Source: Alphaproteobacteria bacterium UBA6187
Lineage (GTDB): Bacteria; Pseudomonadota; Alphaproteobacteria; Rickettsiales; UBA6187
DNA: 32,519 nt
Direction of reading: 5' to 3'
Assembly: GCA_002422795.1 (NCBI GenBank)
Contig: DITJ01000008.1
Span: 1-32,519, forward strand
Shown here: piece after piece, positions 8,267-15,617 of the stretch
Layout: the number at the start of each line of letters is the position of its first letter
How positions within the stretch are numbered: the stretch's first letter is position 1
Notes under the pieces: model-generated
The model's database searches: none
What the model saw: the letters and a program-made list of their open reading frames with translations, nothing else
Told to the model about the DNA's origin: nothing
Position numbers and translations under genes: made by a program

Positions 8267-10207
8267 TTACTCCGATGCCAGCGCTATAACTGGATCTAAA
8301 CTTGCTGCTTTTTTTGCTGGTAGATAACCAAAAATAATTCCGGTAGCAAAAGCACAGGCAAAGGCTAATGTTGCCGGTAATAGTGAAAATACTATAGACA
8401 TTCCGGCGGCTTTAAGTATTAAACCCGCTATTATTCCGAAACATACACCAAGCATTCCTCCCACGGCGCAGACTACCGCTGATTCTATATTAAACTGGAG
8501 CAATATATCACGCATACGCGCACCTGTTGCAATGCGTATACCAATTTCACGGGTGCGCTCCGTTACACTCACCAGCATGATATTCATAACACCAATGCCG
8601 CCAACCAGCAGGGAAATAGCCGCAACTGCGCCCAGCATTATTGTAAGGGTATTTTGTGTTTCTGTAGCCGTTTCTAAAACTGAGGCCATATTACGCATAC
8701 GAAAATCTTCTGTCATATGGCGGGCTTTAAGTAACTCGGTTATCTGTTCTTGCGTAGTATCAATTACAGAGGTATCGGCAACTTTTACGGTAATACCGCT
8801 TAAATATGATTTACCGAACAGGCGTATCATACCTGTTGTTATCGGGATAAAAGCCGTATCATCCTGATCCGCACCGCCGGGGGATGCCCCTTTGCTTTCC
8901 ATTACCCCTATAACCTGGAATGGCGTATTTTTTACCATTATATATTCACCCACAGGATTTGCACCCGCAAATAAAGTGTTAGCCGTAGTTTTGCCAAGCA
9001 CAACAACCGATGCAAAACTAAGTACATCTTGCGCCGTGAAAAAAACTCCTAATTCAGGAGACCATGATCTTGTTGCCGGAAAGCCTTCACTCACGCCCTG
9101 TATAACGGTCTGGTTGTCGATATTACCATAACGGATTGTAAAGCGTCCATTGCGCTCCGCAACTATATTATCAACATTTGGAACAGTTTTTATAACTTCG
9201 GCATCTTCCAGTATCAGGGTTGCAATATCGCCGCTACCACGCATTCCTGGCGCGCCTGGGCGGATGATAAGCAGGTTGGTTCCCATATTGCTGATACTTG
9301 CCAGAACTTTCTGGCGGCTGCCTTCACCAACTGCCAGCATTGTTACAACTGATGCCACACCAATTATAATACCAAGCAAGGTAAGGCAGGTACGGAATAA
9401 ATTTACATTAAGTGAACGCATTGCACTGCTTAGCGCCTCTGCCATACTGGTAGCCAGCGACATATGGTTATGATCTTTTGCCTTATAAATCTTCTGGGAA
9501 TTTATTTCCTGTTTCTTTAAAATTGTATCTTCTTTTATCCTGCCATCCTGTATACGGATTAAGCGATTGGCGTGCATTGCCACACTTTCTTCATGGGTAA
9601 TGATTATTATAGTGCGGCCTTCGCTGTTTAACTCCCCAAGCAGAGCCATCACTTCCTCACCGCTTTTGCTATCAAGCGCGCCTGTCGGCTCATCGGCAAA
9701 AATCACCGGGGGGTTATTGACCAATGCGCGTGCGATGGCAACACGTTGCTGCTGACCGCCGGAAAGCTCAGATGGCCGGTGATCCATTCTTTTTTCAAGC
9801 CCAAGCCGCTTTAACAGGCTGGCTGCGCGGGATTTTCTTTCTTCAACCCCAATTCCTGCATATGCTGCCGGAATAGCAACATTTTCAGCTGCTGTTGATG
9901 TGGCAAGCAGGTTGTAACGCTGAAAAATAAATCCGAAATTCTCGCGGCGGAGCGCCGCAAGTTCATCTGGCAAAAGGTTTGATGTATCCTTGCCTGAAAC
10001 CTTATAACTGCCGCTGCTGGGTCTATCCAAACAGCCAATTATATTCATTAATGTTGATTTACCCGATCCTGATTGACCCATTATTGCTATGAATTCACCC
10101 TGATGCACGCTGAAAGAAACGCCATCCAGGGCGATTACAGCGGCATCACCGTTGCTGTAATGTTTGCAGATATTATTGATTTCAAGTAATGGCTTATGCG
10201 CATTCAT
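8267..10207 (-). CDS. macB: MacB-type ABC transporter, fused ATPase and permease
   Basis: This 646-aa inner-membrane mechanotransmission ABC protein drives substrate transfer through the periplasmic adaptor and outer-membrane channel. The N-terminal ATPase has Walker A GQSGSGKST, the signature LSGGQQQRVAIARAL and Walker B VIFADEPTGALD. The permease half has one membrane helix (about residues 275-300), a large periplasmic domain (MacB_PCD, with GSRQKVLASISNMGTNLLIIRPG split in the family pattern) and three C-terminal helices preceded by VTERTREIGIRIATGARMRDI, the FtsX motif. The start ATG overlaps the macA stop (ATGA), indicating translational coupling. Family members export macrolides, peptides, toxins or lipoproteins; the substrate here is unknown. 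Confidence 0.95.
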   Translation of the reverse strand: MNAHKPLLEINNICKHYSNGDAAVIALDGVSFSVHQGEFIAIMGQSGSGKSTLMNIIGCLDRPSSGSYKVSGKDTSNLLPDELAALRRENFGFIFQRYNLLATSTAAENVAIPAAYAGIGVEERKSRAASLLKRLGLEKRMDHRPSELSGGQQQRVAIARALVNNPPVIFADEPTGALDSKSGEEVMALLGELNSEGRTIIIITHEESVAMHANRLIRIQDGRIKEDTILKKQEINSQKIYKAKDHNHMSLATSMAEALSSAMRSLNVNLFRTCLTLLGIIIGVASVVTMLAVGEGSRQKVLASISNMGTNLLIIRPGAPGMRGSGDIATLILEDAEVIKTVPNVDNIVAERNGRFTIRYGNIDNQTVIQGVSEGFPATRSWSPELGVFFTAQDVLSFASVVVLGKTTANTLFAGANPVGEYIMVKNTPFQVIGVMESKGASPGGADQDDTAFIPITTGMIRLFGKSYLSGITVKVADTSVIDTTQEQITELLKARHMTEDFRMRNMASVLETATETQNTLTIMLGAVAAISLLVGGIGVMNIMLVSVTERTREIGIRIATGARMRDILLQFNIESAVVCAVGGMLGVCFGIIAGLILKAAGMSIVFSLLPATLAFACAFATGIIFGYLPAKKAASLDPVIALASE

Positions 10208-11388
10208 AACTGAGGGCCTCTGCTTTGGCCGCCCGTCCGCGCTCCTTTTGGCTTTTCTTTATCTGATGTACGTATAATTATATCGCCAACATTAAGCCCC
10301 GAAGTAACGTGGGCTGTAATACGGTTTGAAATTCCAACATGGATAATTACAGGCTCTGATTTATTCTTCACATTAACTTTATAGGCGGTTCCTGCTTCAT
10401 TATCAGCATCCTGCGCCCGCTGTTTTAGGTGTTCAACCGGAATCACCGGAACATTTTCAACCTTTCCCAGTACAAAAAATGCCTGGGCGCTCATGCCGGT
10501 CATAAGTGCCATATCAGTGTTTTCAACATCAATCAGAACATTATACAATACAACATCATTAATAATTTCAGGCGAAGGTAATACCTGCCGCACCTTACCC
10601 ATCCAGCGCCTTTGCGAACCAAGTGTAGTAAAATATACCGGCATATCTACTTTTATTTTTGATACATCTGCTTCTGATACTTGCGTACGCACTGTCATTA
10701 CATCAAGATTAGCCACCTGCATGATAACAGGAGCGGTCTGGCTGGCGTTAATGGTTTGCCCTTCTTTGGCTGATTGCTCTACAATTGTGCCGTCAATAGG
10801 GGCATATATTTTTGTGTAGGCCAGATTGGTCTTATTGCCATTTAGCGTGGAATCCGCTTCTTCCATACGCGCTTTTATTGAGTCTATTTTAGCAGAGGCA
10901 ATTTCAACATCAGCCTGGCTTTCTTCCAGAACCTGTTGGCTGATAGCGCTCTTTTCGATAAGCCGCTTATTGCGCTCCAGAACTTTCTGTGCAAGTAAAT
11001 ACTGGGCTTTTTGTTCATTAAGCTGCGCTTCAAGCGATTTTAATACCGCCATCCCTTCCTGCACTTTGCTTTCATAGATGCGTGGGTCAATTTCCGCCAG
11101 AACATCATCTTTTTTTACTAAATCACCAATATCAACATATAACCGTTTTAACTGCCCCGAAACCTGTGTTCCCACATTAACATATTCCTTCGGCTCAAGT
11201 TTTCCTTGCGCCGTAACTACATCTTCAACATCACCTGCGGTTATAGTATAAGAAACAGAAGATGCACTGCCACCGCTGTTTCCTCCCGTTCTAGGCAACA
11301 TAACGGACGCCAGGGTAATGATGGCCAATGCGGCTATTATTTTAACCTTATACTTCTGTAAGTTGCTTAATAACTGATGTTTATTCAT
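10204..11388 (-). CDS. macA: MacA-type periplasmic adaptor (membrane fusion protein)
   Basis: The HlyD/RND-type adaptor bridges MacB and the outer-membrane factor. A single N-terminal membrane helix (VKIIAALAIITLASVML) is followed by a biotinyl-lipoyl half (LVKKDDVLAEIDPRIYESKV), a coiled-coil hairpin (residues ~100-180), the second lipoyl half (YTKIYAPIDGTIVE) and beta-barrel domains. I set the start at ATG 11388 rather than the in-frame TTG 11409, because AGGGAAG lies six bases upstream of the ATG, giving 394 aa. First gene of the macA-macB-omf operon. The C-terminal tail is basic. Confidence 0.94.
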   Translation of the reverse strand: MNKHQLLSNLQKYKVKIIAALAIITLASVMLPRTGGNSGGSASSVSYTITAGDVEDVVTAQGKLEPKEYVNVGTQVSGQLKRLYVDIGDLVKKDDVLAEIDPRIYESKVQEGMAVLKSLEAQLNEQKAQYLLAQKVLERNKRLIEKSAISQQVLEESQADVEIASAKIDSIKARMEEADSTLNGNKTNLAYTKIYAPIDGTIVEQSAKEGQTINASQTAPVIMQVANLDVMTVRTQVSEADVSKIKVDMPVYFTTLGSQRRWMGKVRQVLPSPEIINDVVLYNVLIDVENTDMALMTGMSAQAFFVLGKVENVPVIPVEHLKQRAQDADNEAGTAYKVNVKNKSEPVIIHVGISNRITAHVTSGLNVGDIIIRTSDKEKPKGARTGGQSRGPQL

Positions 11389-11602
11389 GATCTTCCCTAT
11401 ATTCACCAATAGATTATATATTATCTATTGTAAAAAGTCATGCCCTGGCTTGAAAAAGCTTTGTTGCATGAATAAGAATTAATATAATTTCCGGTGTAAA
11501 TTTAGAATTGAGCGTATAGATTTTGTTTTGAATACGCAAACATAAGGCATTAATGCCATATTCTTTATTGCTATAGGATTAATAGAATGTGATGGGGTAA
11601 TT

Positions 11603-11677
11603 ATGGCTGCTGGCCTACTGTTTGGAGTTATATCCTGCTTCGTGATTTTCTTCGCTGTGATTGGGAATGTTGTTTAA
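11603..11677 (+). CDS. candidate 24-aa single-helix membrane peptide
   Basis: ATG 11603 opens a short frame encoding MAAGLLFGVISCFVIFFAVI and four more residues, almost entirely one transmembrane helix. A GGGG run about six bases upstream could act as ribosome binding site. The frame is open further 5' (to a stop near 11553) but lacks another ATG. It lies just upstream of the polyamine/PspA locus, whose other parts also include a tiny membrane protein. Short hydrophobic frames also arise by chance, so I am not sure it is expressed. Confidence 0.35.
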   Translation: MAAGLLFGVISCFVIFFAVIGNVV

Positions 11678-11751
11678 TTAATTGGCATAACTGCATTTAT
11701 TATCTTTAAAGTAATCAATAAATTATTTTGACTAGCCATTTATATTGATAT

Positions 11752-11764
11752 GACATATTATGTC
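11752..11764. promoter_or_regulatory. operator-like palindrome upstream of the decarboxylase gene
   Basis: GACATATTATGTC is the exact reverse complement of the 13-mer repeated at 12894-12906 and 12909-12921. It lies 34 bp upstream of the TTG start at 11799. A TTGACT at 11728-11733 could be a -35 box, which would put the palindrome over the -10 region. Shared operator is inference. Confidence 0.6.
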
Positions 11765-11798
11765 GCAAGTGATTACTTTCATTTAGGGAATAATAGCG

Positions 11799-12158
11799 TT
11801 GGAAAATAATACAGAGTACCCACCAGGCACCCATGTGCTCCTGGATTTTTGGGGTGCAACCGGCTTAAGCGATGTTGATTTTATCGAGCAGGCATTGATG
11901 AATGCTGCTAATAGATGTGAAGCTACTGTTCTATATATTAAGCTACATCAATTTGGTAAAGAAGGAGGAGTTACAGGTGTTGCGCTGCTCGCGGAATCCC
12001 ATATCAGCATCCACACATGGCCTGAGCTTGGGTATGCTGCGCTTGATGTTTTTATGTGCGGCAAGTGTGATGCTGAAAATTCTGTAGAGCCGCTAAAAGA
12101 ATATTTCAAACCTGCTAACTTCAAAATTAACCGGATTATTCGTGGAAAGTATGAGTAA
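11799..12158 (+). CDS. speH: S-adenosylmethionine decarboxylase proenzyme (pyruvoyl type)
   Basis: It makes decarboxylated AdoMet, the aminopropyl donor for spermidine synthesis, and is active after self-cleavage that creates a pyruvoyl group. The family motif ESHISIHTWPE sits at residues 66-76; cleavage is expected between Glu66 and Ser67. His72 and the GYAALDVFMCG segment complete the active site. At 119 aa it matches the short prokaryotic class 1B proenzymes. The start is TTG, supported by AGGGAA eight bases upstream. Its stop codon overlaps the start of the next gene (ATGAGTAA), tying it to an M50-like membrane protease. The aminopropyltransferase that would use the product lies at the far end of the same locus. 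Confidence 0.95.
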   Translation: MENNTEYPPGTHVLLDFWGATGLSDVDFIEQALMNAANRCEATVLYIKLHQFGKEGGVTGVALLAESHISIHTWPELGYAALDVFMCGKCDAENSVEPLKEYFKPANFKINRIIRGKYE

Positions 12159-12804
12159 TGTAAGAAGCCTAAACTTAAGTTTTATTGGCCTTGTAGCGGT
12201 AGCTATATTTATTTCATACCTGCCAATAATTAGCATACCATTTACCTGGGTAATGACTTTCTTCCATGAAATCAGCCACGGCATTGCTGCGCTTATAACT
12301 GGTGGATCGGTTGATAGTATCCGCCTGCATTTGAATGGCTCGGGCTTGTGTTATACGCAAGGCGGCGTAAGGTTCATAGTTACATTCGCAGGATATACAG
12401 GCGCTGTAGTATGGGGAATGCTGCTATATATGATGGCGGATAGGTTCAGCCATCATCGCTCTGAAATTATCGCGTTTTTCCTATCAGGATTAATTTTAAT
12501 ATCTGCTTTATTATGGGGCAGGGATGTACTCACCTGGGTGATCCTTGCAATTTTATTTTGCCTTTTTATCAGTATAATTAAATTACAGAAAACATATGTA
12601 ATGAAGCTTGCGCTTAAATTTATTGGTATATATGTATTGCTAGATGCCGTGAAAGCGCCACTTCATCTTATTGACGGCAGGCATTATGGTGATGGCGCAA
12701 CCCTTGCAGATTTAACCTGGATTCCTGAAATTATGTGGGCTATTTTGTGGTTTGTGATTGGAATTAGTGGGTTATTTGTCATTGCGCGGAATCGAACGAA
12801 GTGA
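12151..12804 (+). CDS. M50-like integral membrane metalloprotease
   Basis: This 217-aa polytopic protein (about five or six helices) carries HEISH at residues 39-43 in the first helix region, the HExxH zinc motif. ISHGIAALITGG follows, as in M50/M50B-type intramembrane proteases. A late LLDAVKAPLHLIDG with an Asp near a helix end could supply the third ligand. Such proteases cleave membrane anchors in regulated proteolysis; the substrate here is unknown. ATG 12151 overlaps the decarboxylase stop; GTG 12142 is an in-frame alternative. I see no PDZ domain. Coupling a protease to AdoMet decarboxylase is odd and suggests control of membrane or polyamine homeostasis, which is inference. Confidence 0.8.
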   Translation: MSNVRSLNLSFIGLVAVAIFISYLPIISIPFTWVMTFFHEISHGIAALITGGSVDSIRLHLNGSGLCYTQGGVRFIVTFAGYTGAVVWGMLLYMMADRFSHHRSEIIAFFLSGLILISALLWGRDVLTWVILAILFCLFISIIKLQKTYVMKLALKFIGIYVLLDAVKAPLHLIDGRHYGDGATLADLTWIPEIMWAILWFVIGISGLFVIARNRTK

Positions 12805-12813
12805 GCATTTTGT

Positions 12814-12843
12814 TGCAATCCATGCTAAAGTAAGATGGATTGC
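12814..12843. repeat. short inverted repeat, dispersed-repeat remnant
   Basis: GCAATCCAT at 12814-12822 and its complement at 12835-12843 form a 9-bp stem. The following GCTTCTTCGCACTCCC and CGCAATGACG look like the widespread CAATGACG/GATTGCTTC family of intergenic repeats. It may also end transcripts of the decarboxylase-protease unit, but no T-tract is present. Confidence 0.45.
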
Positions 12844-12893
12844 TTCTTCGCACTCCCAAGTGGTCGACTCATCGCAATGACGTAAAAATATAT

Positions 12894-12935
12894 GACATAA
12901 TATGTCTTGACATAATATGTCATAAGCGTTATGAT
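12894..12935 (+). promoter_or_regulatory. consensus promoter overlapped by two copies of a palindromic operator
   Basis: TTGACA at 12907-12912 and TATGAT at 12930-12935 are separated by exactly 17 bp, a near-perfect sigma-70 promoter. Two copies of GACATAATATGTC (12894-12906 and 12909-12921; centres 15 bp apart) lie on and just upstream of the -35 box. That position favours a repressor. The same site occurs upstream of the decarboxylase gene at 11752-11764. Confidence 0.75.
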
Positions 12936-12963
12936 TAAATTAATTAGATAGGGAGGAACTTAA

Positions 12964-13380
12964 ATGATTGATATTAAGAAACTGGCAATTGACTTGGCAC
13001 TTCGCGGCAAAACGGCTGAAAATAGCTTTGCTTTTGATGTAACGCCAATTCCTGGTGAAATTGAAGTTTTGCGTATAACCGTAGAAGATAAGGAAGAATT
13101 GCCGATATTCGTTTCTGTATCAGATGAGCAAATTCTTTGTATAGCGTATTTATTCAAAGAGAAGGAAATTGTGGAAGGCAAGCTTGCTGAATTAAATAGC
13201 AATATGTTAGTGACTAACATTACTATGCCGCTTTCTTCCTTCGCCAAAATTGATGATCAATATGTTATCTATGGTGCGCTATCTGTTAGCTCAACACTAT
13301 TTGATGTTATCCATGAACTTGAAGTTCTAAGCAGTAATGCTGTTGAAGCGCTTGAAGCAATGGAAAGCTATTTAAAATAA
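12964..13380 (+). CDS. YjfI-like DUF2170 protein
   Basis: This 138-aa soluble acidic protein has the look and size of DUF2170 (E. coli YjfI, about 133 aa). It starts with a short helix, has a central sheet rich in E/I/V (GEIEVLRITVEDKEELPIFV) and ends with an ELE...EALEAMESYL helix. GGAGG at 12952-12956 lies seven bases before the ATG, and the gene sits directly behind the palindrome-controlled promoter. In the E. coli yjfIJKLMC cluster the same partner genes follow (PspA paralogue, YjfK, DUF350). Molecular function is unknown. The assignment rests on size, composition and synteny. Confidence 0.7.
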   Translation: MIDIKKLAIDLALRGKTAENSFAFDVTPIPGEIEVLRITVEDKEELPIFVSVSDEQILCIAYLFKEKEIVEGKLAELNSNMLVTNITMPLSSFAKIDDQYVIYGALSVSSTLFDVIHELEVLSSNAVEALEAMESYLK

Positions 13381-13390
13381 TTTCGAATTG

Positions 13391-13415
13391 TTCCCTCTCC
13401 CTGAGGGAGAGGGAA
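13391..13415. repeat. GC-rich hairpin between the DUF2170 and PspA genes
   Basis: TTCCCTCTCC at 13391-13400 pairs with GGAGAGGGAA at 13406-13415 around a 5-nt loop. It is the same CCCTCTCCC/GGGAGAGGG motif as in the larger element at 17403-17524. With no T-tract it is a REP-like remnant or an mRNA-processing or stability hairpin rather than a classic terminator. Confidence 0.65.
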
Positions 13416-13492
13416 TTAAACCGAATCTTTCTGGGCATTAATGCTTAGGAAGAGGGGAAAATTAAAATAATTAACCAATGGAGAATAAGACA

Positions 13493-14197
13493 ATGGCTTT
13501 ATTTCAAAAAATCTTTACTGCAATCCGTGGTGGTGCCCGTGAAATGGGTGAGGCTATCGTTGATAAAAACGGTGTACGTATTTTCGAACAGGAAATAAAA
13601 GATGCTGAAACTGCGCTTGATAAAGCAAAGCAGGATTTAACAGAAGTTATGGCTAAAGAAATGCAGGCCAGCCGCAAAATTGAAAGCCTTAGTGCTGATG
13701 TGAAAAGGCATGAGGAATATGTATCAAGCGCGGTAGAAAAAGGTAATGATGAGCTTGCTTTGGAAGTTGCGCAAAAGATTGCTGACATTCAATCTGAACT
13801 TGATATACAGAAAAAAGCCCAGGCAAGTTTTTCTGCGCATGTTGAGCGTTTAAAGGGTTTAATTAAACAAACCAATAAGGCACTTGCAGATATGCAGCGC
13901 CAGTTGGTGATGGTTAAAACTACCCAGAACGTGCAGAAAGCTACTACTGCAATTACGCAGAATTATGCTTCAGGTTCTTCAAAACTTCTTACTGCTAAAG
14001 AATCGCTTGACCGTATTAAGCACAAGCAGCAGGATTTAGAAGACCGCCTGAAAGCTGGTGAAGCTTTGCAGGATGAATTTGGTGGCAAAGGTTTGGAAGA
14101 AAAGCTGAAACAAGCTGGTATCGTTCAATCAGACGATAAAGCCCAGGAAATCCTTGCAGCTATTAAAGCAAAAAACAAACCTAAAAAGAACGGCTAA
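13493..14197 (+). CDS. PspA/YjfJ-family coiled-coil membrane-stress protein
   Basis: This 234-aa member of the PspA/IM30/ESCRT-III-like superfamily is related to the E. coli PspA paralogue YjfJ. The N terminus MALFQKIFTAIRGGAREMGE is an amphipathic membrane-binding helix. Residues ~25-190 form a long coiled coil (QEIKDAETALDKAKQDL onwards), and the C terminus is a short basic tail. Such proteins polymerise on stressed inner membranes and seal or remodel them. ATG 13493 is preferred over 13478 because GGAG at 13480-13483 is correctly spaced and PspA proteins begin at this Met. No pspF, pspB or pspC gene is near, so control is likely by the palindrome upstream of the DUF2170 gene. Confidence 0.93.
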   Translation: MALFQKIFTAIRGGAREMGEAIVDKNGVRIFEQEIKDAETALDKAKQDLTEVMAKEMQASRKIESLSADVKRHEEYVSSAVEKGNDELALEVAQKIADIQSELDIQKKAQASFSAHVERLKGLIKQTNKALADMQRQLVMVKTTQNVQKATTAITQNYASGSSKLLTAKESLDRIKHKQQDLEDRLKAGEALQDEFGGKGLEEKLKQAGIVQSDDKAQEILAAIKAKNKPKKNG

Positions 14198-14201
14198 TTC
14201 T

Positions 14202-14849
14202 ATGGGATTTTTAAAAGCATTATTCGGGTCTGGGGGAGCTACTGCAAGCGTTCGTAAGCTTTCCCATCCCAGGGATTTACGGACAGGTGATATTATAAAA
14301 TTCGGCTATCTTGAGCAGCCAGATATTAGCAACACCCAGTTCGAAGTTGCGCAAATCAACACTTATATTTATGGCGATTTGTGCTACCCGGAACTTGTCC
14401 TTAAAGACAGTAGCGGCAACCTTATATATATGATGGTTGAGGAAGAAGATGGCGATGAATATCTGGAACTTAGCAAGAAAGTTGCAAAAGGGCAAATCCA
14501 GGATTTATTCGGCCCGTGGGATATTGGCGCAATAACCCAGAAAGGAACTGGCACCAAGGTGAAAGTTGCATCAAAACCAGAAGGCTTTGAAGAGTGGCTA
14601 GTGGATTCATACGTGGAAGTTGATGATAATGTAAAAGGTGCATTCGTGAAAGGCGATGCCCGCTATCTTTCCGCAGAGGATGTAAACCGTCAGGAAAAAT
14701 TCACCTCGCATATACTGGAAGATTCTTCCGAAGATTATGCAATAGAAATCGAAATTTACAGCACGGGCGAAACGGAAGTTTGCGCCACTATTTATCATTA
14801 TATTGATGAAATAGAGGATATGTGGCCTGCTAAAACAAACGAGGCTTAA
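14202..14849 (+). CDS. YjfK-like protein (DUF2491/DUF4178 type)
   Basis: This 215-aa soluble acidic protein starts 4 bp after the PspA gene. After an N-terminal MGFLKALFGSGG, typical of PspA-cluster proteins, come beta-rich segments: LRTGDIIKFGYLEQPDISN, then YPELVLKDSSGNLIYMMVEE. The strand pattern and length (E. coli YjfK about 219 aa) fit DUF2491. The first domain also resembles DUF4178, which commonly pairs with PspA, DUF350 and spermidine synthases. There is no membrane segment. The role is unknown; by context it works with the PspA-like polymer. I could not decide between the two DUF families from sequence alone. Confidence 0.65.
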   Translation: MGFLKALFGSGGATASVRKLSHPRDLRTGDIIKFGYLEQPDISNTQFEVAQINTYIYGDLCYPELVLKDSSGNLIYMMVEEEDGDEYLELSKKVAKGQIQDLFGPWDIGAITQKGTGTKVKVASKPEGFEEWLVDSYVEVDDNVKGAFVKGDARYLSAEDVNRQEKFTSHILEDSSEDYAIEIEIYSTGETEVCATIYHYIDEIEDMWPAKTNEA

Positions 14850-14969
14850 ATGGACAAACTTATATATTGGCTTGGAAGAATGTATGTGAAAGCGCCATTC
14901 CCGCTATATGTATCGGTGCTGCTTACTATTGGTTTTGTGGTGTTGGTTTTATACTGGCTTTTCTTCTAG
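14850..14969 (+). CDS. 39-aa single-pass membrane protein
   Basis: ATG 14850 follows the preceding stop with no gap (TAAATG). The frame encodes MDKLIYWLGRMYVKAPFPLY then a strongly hydrophobic helix, VSVLLTIGFVVLVLYWLFF, up to the stop at 14967-14969. The Lys/Arg-rich N terminus suggests it stays inside with the C terminus out. The immediate overlap with flanking stop and Shine-Dalgarno sequence suggests a real gene in the operon. It could anchor the soluble YjfK-like or PspA-like protein at the membrane, which is inference. Confidence 0.65.
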   Translation: MDKLIYWLGRMYVKAPFPLYVSVLLTIGFVVLVLYWLFF

Positions 14970-14976
14970 AGGTAAA

Positions 14977-15282
14977 ATGCCAAAAAAAGAATGGGATGCA
15001 ATTAAACAGACTATTAAGGCAACTCAAATTGCATTTGAGCTGGAGCAAAAAGCTGCCTGCCATATCCGTGAGATTGCAGCGCGCGAGGGGCTAACCCCAT
15101 CAGACCAGATCCGTAAAATATTAGGTCTCACCTATTCCCCGCCTAAGCGCCCAAGATTGACAGTATCCCTTACACAAAATGATTATGAACTGCTTGGTAA
15201 GAAATATAAAATTGATGCAGGCGATCACTTGGGGATTAAAAGGCGGATAGTTGAGGATTTAATAAAAATTATGGATTTATGA
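14977..15282 (+). CDS. unknown 101-aa protein, possibly ribbon-helix-helix-like
   Basis: AGAGGT at 14968-14973 and ATG 14977 set the start. The 101-aa product is basic and helical: FELEQKAACHIREIAAREGL then TPSDQIRKILGL resembles the two helices of a ribbon-helix-helix DNA-binding domain, and a second similar unit (SLTQNDYELLGKKYKIDAGD) follows. The pattern fits a small regulator but I cannot place it in a named family. It is the last gene before a 335-bp gap with a palindromic element, and so may close the first part of the operon. If it binds DNA it is a candidate for the GACATAATATGTC sites. Confidence 0.6.
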   Translation: MPKKEWDAIKQTIKATQIAFELEQKAACHIREIAAREGLTPSDQIRKILGLTYSPPKRPRLTVSLTQNDYELLGKKYKIDAGDHLGIKRRIVEDLIKIMDL

Positions 15283-15617
15283 TTTTTATTGTTTAGTATT
15301 TGATAAAGATGTAGCGAAATAGTAAGTTACCTTATTCTAGCGCATGGCAATTGCATTTAAAATTTATGGCAAGGCAGCAGTGCGCTACTGTCATCCCGGA
15401 AGCTGGTTTTCTCCAAAAATCTACTTCAGATTTTTGGCAAGAAAAGCGAGCTGTCCGGGATCCATATTCCAGAGTCCTTTATAATTACAAAGATTTCTGG
15501 AATATGGATCCCGGGTATTAAAAAAACCTAAGGCTCTAAGTGCGAGCCTAAGGTTTCTAAATCCCGGGATGACAAAAACAAATATATTACTATAAAAACC
15601 TAACAATTTGAGGAAAT
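15283..15617. other. intergenic region occupied mainly by a palindromic element
   Basis: Between the 101-aa gene and the DUF350 gene, 186 of the 335 bp belong to repeat copy A (15389-15574). The remainder is AT-rich with no recognised gene. A promoter for the DUF350 gene was not identified, so transcription could cross the repeat. Confidence 0.6.
15389..15574. repeat. 186-bp palindromic element, copy A
   Basis: The element starts with TGTCATCCCGG and ends with CCGGGATGACA, giving terminal inverted repeats. Inside are at least three nested stems: CCAAAAATCT with AGATTTTTGG, GGGATCCATATTCCAG with its complement, and AACCTAAGGCT with AGCCTAAGGTT. Copy B at 20074-20261 is nearly identical. No coding frame and no clear target-site duplication. 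The type recalls the palindromic intergenic repeats of Rickettsiales. Confidence 0.85.

Larger units (their letters stand above)
11389..11798. other. intergenic region between macA and the decarboxylase gene
   Basis: It holds the promoter region of the minus-strand macA operon (TATAAT-like sequence about 11411-11430 read on the minus strand), a candidate 24-aa peptide gene (11603-11677) and the operator-like palindrome at 11752-11764 upstream of the decarboxylase. Nothing else was recognised. Confidence 0.5.

Noticed and set aside
9150..9473. Plus-strand frames opposite macB and macA
   Set aside because: Antisense shadows; compositions are Ser/Ile-rich as expected of the reversed codons.
15389..15574. 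Coding repeat or small protein in the palindromic element
   Set aside because: No frame with a start and ribosome binding site spans it; stems and compensated changes point to a structured non-coding repeat.
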